In this document: piece by piece, positions 60,611 through 64,000 of the stretch | Numbering within the stretch: the first letter of the stretch is position 1 | Layout: every line of letters begins with the position of its first letter | Notes under the pieces: generated by a model | Databases searched by the model: none | What the model saw: the letters and a program-made list of their open reading frames with translations, nothing else | Told to the model about the DNA's origin: nothing | Made by a program: the position numbers and the translations under genes | Assembly: GCA_013178275.1 (NCBI GenBank) | Contig: JABLWZ010000027.1 | Coordinates: forward strand, 1-64,000 | DNA: 64,000 nucleotides | Direction: 5' to 3' | Source: Bacillota bacterium | GTDB taxonomy: Bacteria > Bacillota > Ch66 > Ch109

Positions 60611-62041
60611 ATGCGTACAGAAAGCGACCTGCTCGGTGAGCTGGAGGTACCGGCCGAGGCCTACTGGGGCATCCATACCCAGAGGGCGCTCAAGAACTTC
60701 GCGGTGTCCAGGTCCCGGGTCCACCCGGTGCTGATAAAGGCCTTCGGGGCGGTCAAGCAGGCATGCGCCCAGGCCAACCATGAGCTGGGCTATCTGGGAC
60801 AGCAGGCGTACCTGGCGGTAAACCAGGCTGCGGACGAGGTGCGGCAGGGGGAGTGGTACGGGCAGTTTCCCCTGGACGCCGTGCAGGGGGGGGCCGGCAC
60901 CTCCACCAATATGAACGCCAACGAGGTGATAGCCAACCGGGCGCTGGAGATACTGGGATTTGCCCGGGGGCGTTACGACATCATAAATCCCCACGACCAT
61001 GTAAACCTTCATCAGTCGACCAACGATGTGTATCCCACCGCCCTGAGGGTGGCCGCCATCTGGATGCTGCTCCCGCTGGCCGAGACCATCGCATCCCTCC
61101 AGGAGGCGATTCAGGAAAAAGAGGCGCAGTCCGCGGGGGTGCTGAAGCTGGGGAGGACCCAGCTGATGGACGCCGTGCCCATCACCGCCGGCCAGGAGTT
61201 CAGCGCCTGGGCCCAGGCGGTGGCCCGTGACCGCTGGCGCCTTTACAAGGTCGAGGAGAGGCTCCGCCAGGTCAGCCTGGGAGGTACGGCGGTAGGCACC
61301 GGACTCAACGCCCCCCTGAACTACGTCTATCTGGTGAACGACAAGCTGCGCCAGATCGCCGGCCGGGGGATCGCCCGCTCCGAGAACATGATCGACGCGA
61401 TCCAGAACCAGGACGTTTTCGTCGAGGTCTCGGGGCTGCTGAAGGCTGCGGCCACCAACTTGATGAAGATCGCCAACGACTTGCGCCTCCTGTCCTCGGG
61501 GCCCGTGGGCGGGATAGCCGAACTCAGGATTCCCGCCGTGCAGGCCGGGTCTTCCATCATGCCGGGCAAGGTCAACCCGGTGATTCCCGAGATGGTCGGC
61601 CAGGTGGCCATCCGGGTGATGGCCAACGACCAGGCGATAACCACCGCCGCTTCCATGGGACAGCTCGAACTGAACGCCTTCGTGCCGGCCATAGCCCACC
61701 ACCTGCTCGACTCCCTGGAGGTAATGACCAACGGGGTCCGGATATTCACCGAACAGTGCGTGCGGGGGATGGAGGTTGACCCGGCCCGCTGCGGGGATCT
61801 GCTGTCCCGCAGCATCGGGGTGGTGACCGCGCTGATCCCTTACCTGGGCTACGAGACAGCACAGCAGGTCTATCAGGAGGCCCGTCGGGAGGGCCGCCCG
61901 ATTCACCAGGTGGTCAAAGAGATGGGGCTGCTGGGGGAGGAGGAACTCACCCAGATCCTGAACCCGAAGGAGATGACCCGGCCGGGGATCGCGGGCGGCC
62001 GGCCCCTCGGGGTATCGCACCGAACCACTCGGCAGGAATAG
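60611..62041 (+). CDS. aspA: aspartate ammonia-lyase (aspartase)
   Basis: AGGAG lies nine bases before ATG. The 476-residue protein of the fumarase/aspartase superfamily has AYWGIHTQRALKNF, HQSTNDVYPTA and the signature loop GSSIMPGKVNPVIPE. It converts aspartate to fumarate and ammonia. The N-terminus MRTESDLLGELEVP favours aspartase over fumarase C. It lies upstream of the potassium importer gene but has its own transcription unit. Confidence 0.88.
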   Translation: MRTESDLLGELEVPAEAYWGIHTQRALKNFAVSRSRVHPVLIKAFGAVKQACAQANHELGYLGQQAYLAVNQAADEVRQGEWYGQFPLDAVQGGAGTSTNMNANEVIANRALEILGFARGRYDIINPHDHVNLHQSTNDVYPTALRVAAIWMLLPLAETIASLQEAIQEKEAQSAGVLKLGRTQLMDAVPITAGQEFSAWAQAVARDRWRLYKVEERLRQVSLGGTAVGTGLNAPLNYVYLVNDKLRQIAGRGIARSENMIDAIQNQDVFVEVSGLLKAAATNLMKIANDLRLLSSGPVGGIAELRIPAVQAGSSIMPGKVNPVIPEMVGQVAIRVMANDQAITTAASMGQLELNAFVPAIAHHLLDSLEVMTNGVRIFTEQCVRGMEVDPARCGDLLSRSIGVVTALIPYLGYETAQQVYQEARREGRPIHQVVKEMGLLGEEELTQILNPKEMTRPGIAGGRPLGVSHRTTRQE

Positions 62042-62090
62042 GGTTTATTCAAAAAAATTGAGGCTTAACGTGGTGCGGTTGAAGTTATGG

Positions 62091-62118
62091 TTGCATCTTT
62101 AAACAATCGAAGTATAAT
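62091..62118 (+). promoter_or_regulatory. candidate promoter of kimA
   Basis: TTGCAT, 16 bases, TATAAT. The leader to the start codon (about 120 bases) holds a 12-bp palindrome (TTCCTCGAGGAA, 62196-62207). A c-di-AMP (ydaO) riboswitch core was not recognised. Confidence 0.55.
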
Positions 62119-62243
62119 AATATAAACGACGTGGGGAGTATAATGTATTCATCCCTTTTGGTATACTCATACTTTATATAAATATATAGAGGCAATTCCT
62201 CGAGGAAAACCAGATCCTACTTTTAAAGGGATGAGGTAAACCC

Positions 62244-64000
62244 TTGTTCAGACAGATCATGCGTTGGCTGCTGGGTAAGAGGCTGGCTACGCACCAACTA
62301 GCGGAAGAACGGTTCAGCGTCTTGTGGGGCCTGCCGATACTGGCCAGCGACGCGGTCTCTTCGGTGGCTTACGCTGTGGAAGAGATACTCATCATACTGG
62401 TCCCGGCGATAGGGGTGCTCTCCTTTTTGTGGCTGCCCTGGGTCGCTGGGGCTATTATCGTACTGCTGTTGATCCTCACCCTGTCCTACCGCCAGACGGT
62501 TGAAGCCTACCCTGGCGGCGGCGGCGCTTACATCGTGGCCAAGGAAAACCTCAAGCCGATTTACGGCCTGATCGTAGGGGCGTCCCTCCTGGTGGACTAC
62601 ACACTGACCGTCGCGGTCAGCATCACGGCCGGCACCGCCGCTATTACCTCGGCTCTGCCCAGCCTCTTTCCCTACCACGTGGGTATCGCGGTGACGATCA
62701 TCATCCTGATGGTGCTGGGCAACCTGCGCGGCTTGCGCGAGTCTTCCAGGATTTTCAGCATCCCCACCTACGCCTTCATTTTCACCACGATCGCACTCAT
62801 AGTCGTGGGGATTTACAAGCACAGCGCCGGCCTGGCGCCGGTCCCCGCTGAGCCGATGGTTGAAATCGGCACGAGCCTTCAGGCGGTATTGCTGGTCGTC
62901 CTTTTAAGGGCCTTCTCCTCGGGCTGCGCCGCGGTGACCGGGGTGGAGGCCATCAGCGACGCGGTGCCCAGTTTCAGGGAACCTGCCGTACGGAACGCTA
63001 AAAGCACTTACGTCCTGCTGGCGGCCGCCATTATAATCACCTTCGGGGGAATCGCCTACCTGGCCAAGCTGTACCAGGTAGTACCCGTGGAGGGGCAGAC
63101 CGTTATGGCCCAGCTGGCGCACCAGGTCTTCGGCCAGGGCTTCATGTTCTACCTGGTCCAGGCCACCACCGCCGTGATACTGGGCATGGCTGCCAACACC
63201 GCCTTCGCGGGTTTCCCCACCCTGCTGTCCATCATCGCCCAGGACGGTTACGTTCCCCGCCAGTTCGCCATGCGGGGGCACCGCTTGAGCTTCTCGAACG
63301 GGATAGTCTTCCTGGCCGTCATGGCCGCCCTGCTGGTGATAATCTTCGAGGGCGACACCCACCTGCTGATTCCGCTGTACGCCCTGGGGGTTTTCACATC
63401 CTTCACCCTCGCCCAGATCGGCCTCCTGGTGCGCTGGTTCCGTCTGAAGGTGCCGGGGTGGCACTACAAGGCGTTCATAAACGGGCTGGGGGCGGTGATA
63501 ACCCTGACCACGGTCATCATCGTCACTGTGACCAAGTTCAGCCACGGGGCCTGGATAGTCCTGGTGGTGGTTCCCATACTCGTATTGCTGATGCTCCGCA
63601 TCCGGCTCCATTACTCCTCCGTGGCGAAGCAGCTCGACGTGCCCAACGAGGCGCTTCCCAAGGTGAACCTGAAGTACCAGTTCGAACACCACATCATAGT
63701 GCCCTTAGACAGCATCAACGCCATGGTCTTAAAGGCCCTTCGCTACGCTAGGGGGATAAGCAAGAATGTGGTGGCCTTCCATGTGGAAATAAAAGAGGGC
63801 GGGGCCGACAAGCTGAAGCGAAAGTGGGAGCAGCTCGATACGGATATCCCCCTGGTGGTCAAGTTCTCCCAATACCGGGAGATAGTCGAGACCCTGACCG
63901 AGTATATCCGGTCGGAGGAGCACTCCTCCCGGCCGGGGGACATGATAACCGTGCTCCTGCCGCAGTTTTTTGTCTCCCACTGGTGGCAGGCGGCCCTCCA
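62244..64000 (+). CDS. kimA: KimA-type high-affinity potassium importer (APC superfamily), 3' end outside window
   Basis: TTG at 62244 follows GGGATGAGG by seven bases; ATG 62259 is the alternative. 585 codons are visible without a stop, so the gene runs off the right edge near its expected end (family about 600). It has about 12 membrane helices with KimA features: LASDAVSSVAYAVEEI, AYPGGGGAYIVAKENL, LLVDYTLTVAVS, GVEAISDAVPSF, then a cytoplasmic C-terminal domain (PLDSINAMVLKALRYARG) resembling the universal-stress-like KimA tail. It imports K+ with protons. In Bacillus it is controlled by c-di-AMP. Confidence 0.88.
   Translation, partial: MFRQIMRWLLGKRLATHQLAEERFSVLWGLPILASDAVSSVAYAVEEILIILVPAIGVLSFLWLPWVAGAIIVLLLILTLSYRQTVEAYPGGGGAYIVAKENLKPIYGLIVGASLLVDYTLTVAVSITAGTAAITSALPSLFPYHVGIAVTIIILMVLGNLRGLRESSRIFSIPTYAFIFTTIALIVVGIYKHSAGLAPVPAEPMVEIGTSLQAVLLVVLLRAFSSGCAAVTGVEAISDAVPSFREPAVRNAKSTYVLLAAAIIITFGGIAYLAKLYQVVPVEGQTVMAQLAHQVFGQGFMFYLVQATTAVILGMAANTAFAGFPTLLSIIAQDGYVPRQFAMRGHRLSFSNGIVFLAVMAALLVIIFEGDTHLLIPLYALGVFTSFTLAQIGLLVRWFRLKVPGWHYKAFINGLGAVITLTTVIIVTVTKFSHGAWIVLVVVPILVLLMLRIRLHYSSVAKQLDVPNEALPKVNLKYQFEHHIIVPLDSINAMVLKALRYARGISKNVVAFHVEIKEGGADKLKRKWEQLDTDIPLVVKFSQYREIVETLTEYIRSEEHSSRPGDMITVLLPQFFVSHWWQAAL

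Overview
The window looks like chromosome from an anaerobic, Gram-positive (Clostridia-type) bacterium of fairly high GC content. Reasons: strong AGGAGG-like ribosome binding sites with frequent TTG/GTG starts, several exported proteins with copper-amine-oxidase-type stalk domains, a BMP-family nucleoside transporter, a KimA-type potassium importer, DUF3160 and DUF378 proteins, and a polyhydroxyalkanoate (PHA) operon reminiscent of syntrophic Clostridia (Syntrophomonas/Pelotomaculum-like). The taxonomic guess is inference. No tRNA, rRNA, CRISPR array or prophage was seen.

Layout. 1-2.5 kb: a stalk-domain/VanY-type peptidase and a DUF192 protein with a tiny membrane protein. 3.0-9.2 kb: an eight-gene PHA operon with two different synthases: phaE-phaC (class III type), phaJ, a CBS-domain protein, two small granule-type proteins, a second phaC (class IV-like) and a second phaJ. 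9.3-10.9 kb: an IS91-type (HUH, two-tyrosine) insertion with a frameshifted zinc-ribbon companion. 11-12 kb: a TetR regulator with a consensus promoter, and a zinc-ribbon protein. 12.4-14.9 kb: an exported protein and a soluble chemoreceptor with an N-terminal Rossmann domain. 15-19.7 kb (minus): a BMP/nucleoside ABC transporter. 20-27.4 kb (minus): a compact operon of a one-module NRPS, a 7TM histidine kinase and a REC/HD-GYP response regulator. 27.9-35.4 kb: small regulators, a metallo-beta-lactamase-fold hydrolase, DUF3160 and FG-GAP-like proteins, and a sirtuin, an iron-sulfur-flavoprotein-like reductase and NudC. 35.5-44.7 kb: CheW, a large unknown protein, an ornithine-cyclodeaminase-type (TIGR00300) protein, a SET protein, a Mug glycosylase, a PHP phosphoesterase, an orphan OmpR regulator, an isochorismatase-like hydrolase, a CAP-domain protein, DUF378 and MsrB. 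44.9-54.5 kb: an RND efflux pair with a PAS/Fis-HTH regulator, and a self-regulated HlyD/ABC-2 drug exporter with TetR. 54.8-64 kb: MoxR AAA+/CoxE-like VWA pair, a PNPOx-like protein, an amidohydrolase, a stalk-domain lipoprotein, DUF5661, aspartase, and a KimA gene cut by the window end.

The most notable points are: (1) a roughly 98-bp structured repeat present four times (9260, 11931 reversed, 12325, 37735), with a compensatory base-pair change in its first stem and a terminator-like 3' hairpin, usually beginning right after an intrinsic terminator; (2) the two-synthase PHA operon, whose first PhaC carries a Lys/Pro/Ala-rich histone-like tail; (3) the NRPS-7TM kinase-HD-GYP operon, in which the NRPS thioesterase has Cys in place of the usual Ser, a candidate self-contained small-molecule signalling system.
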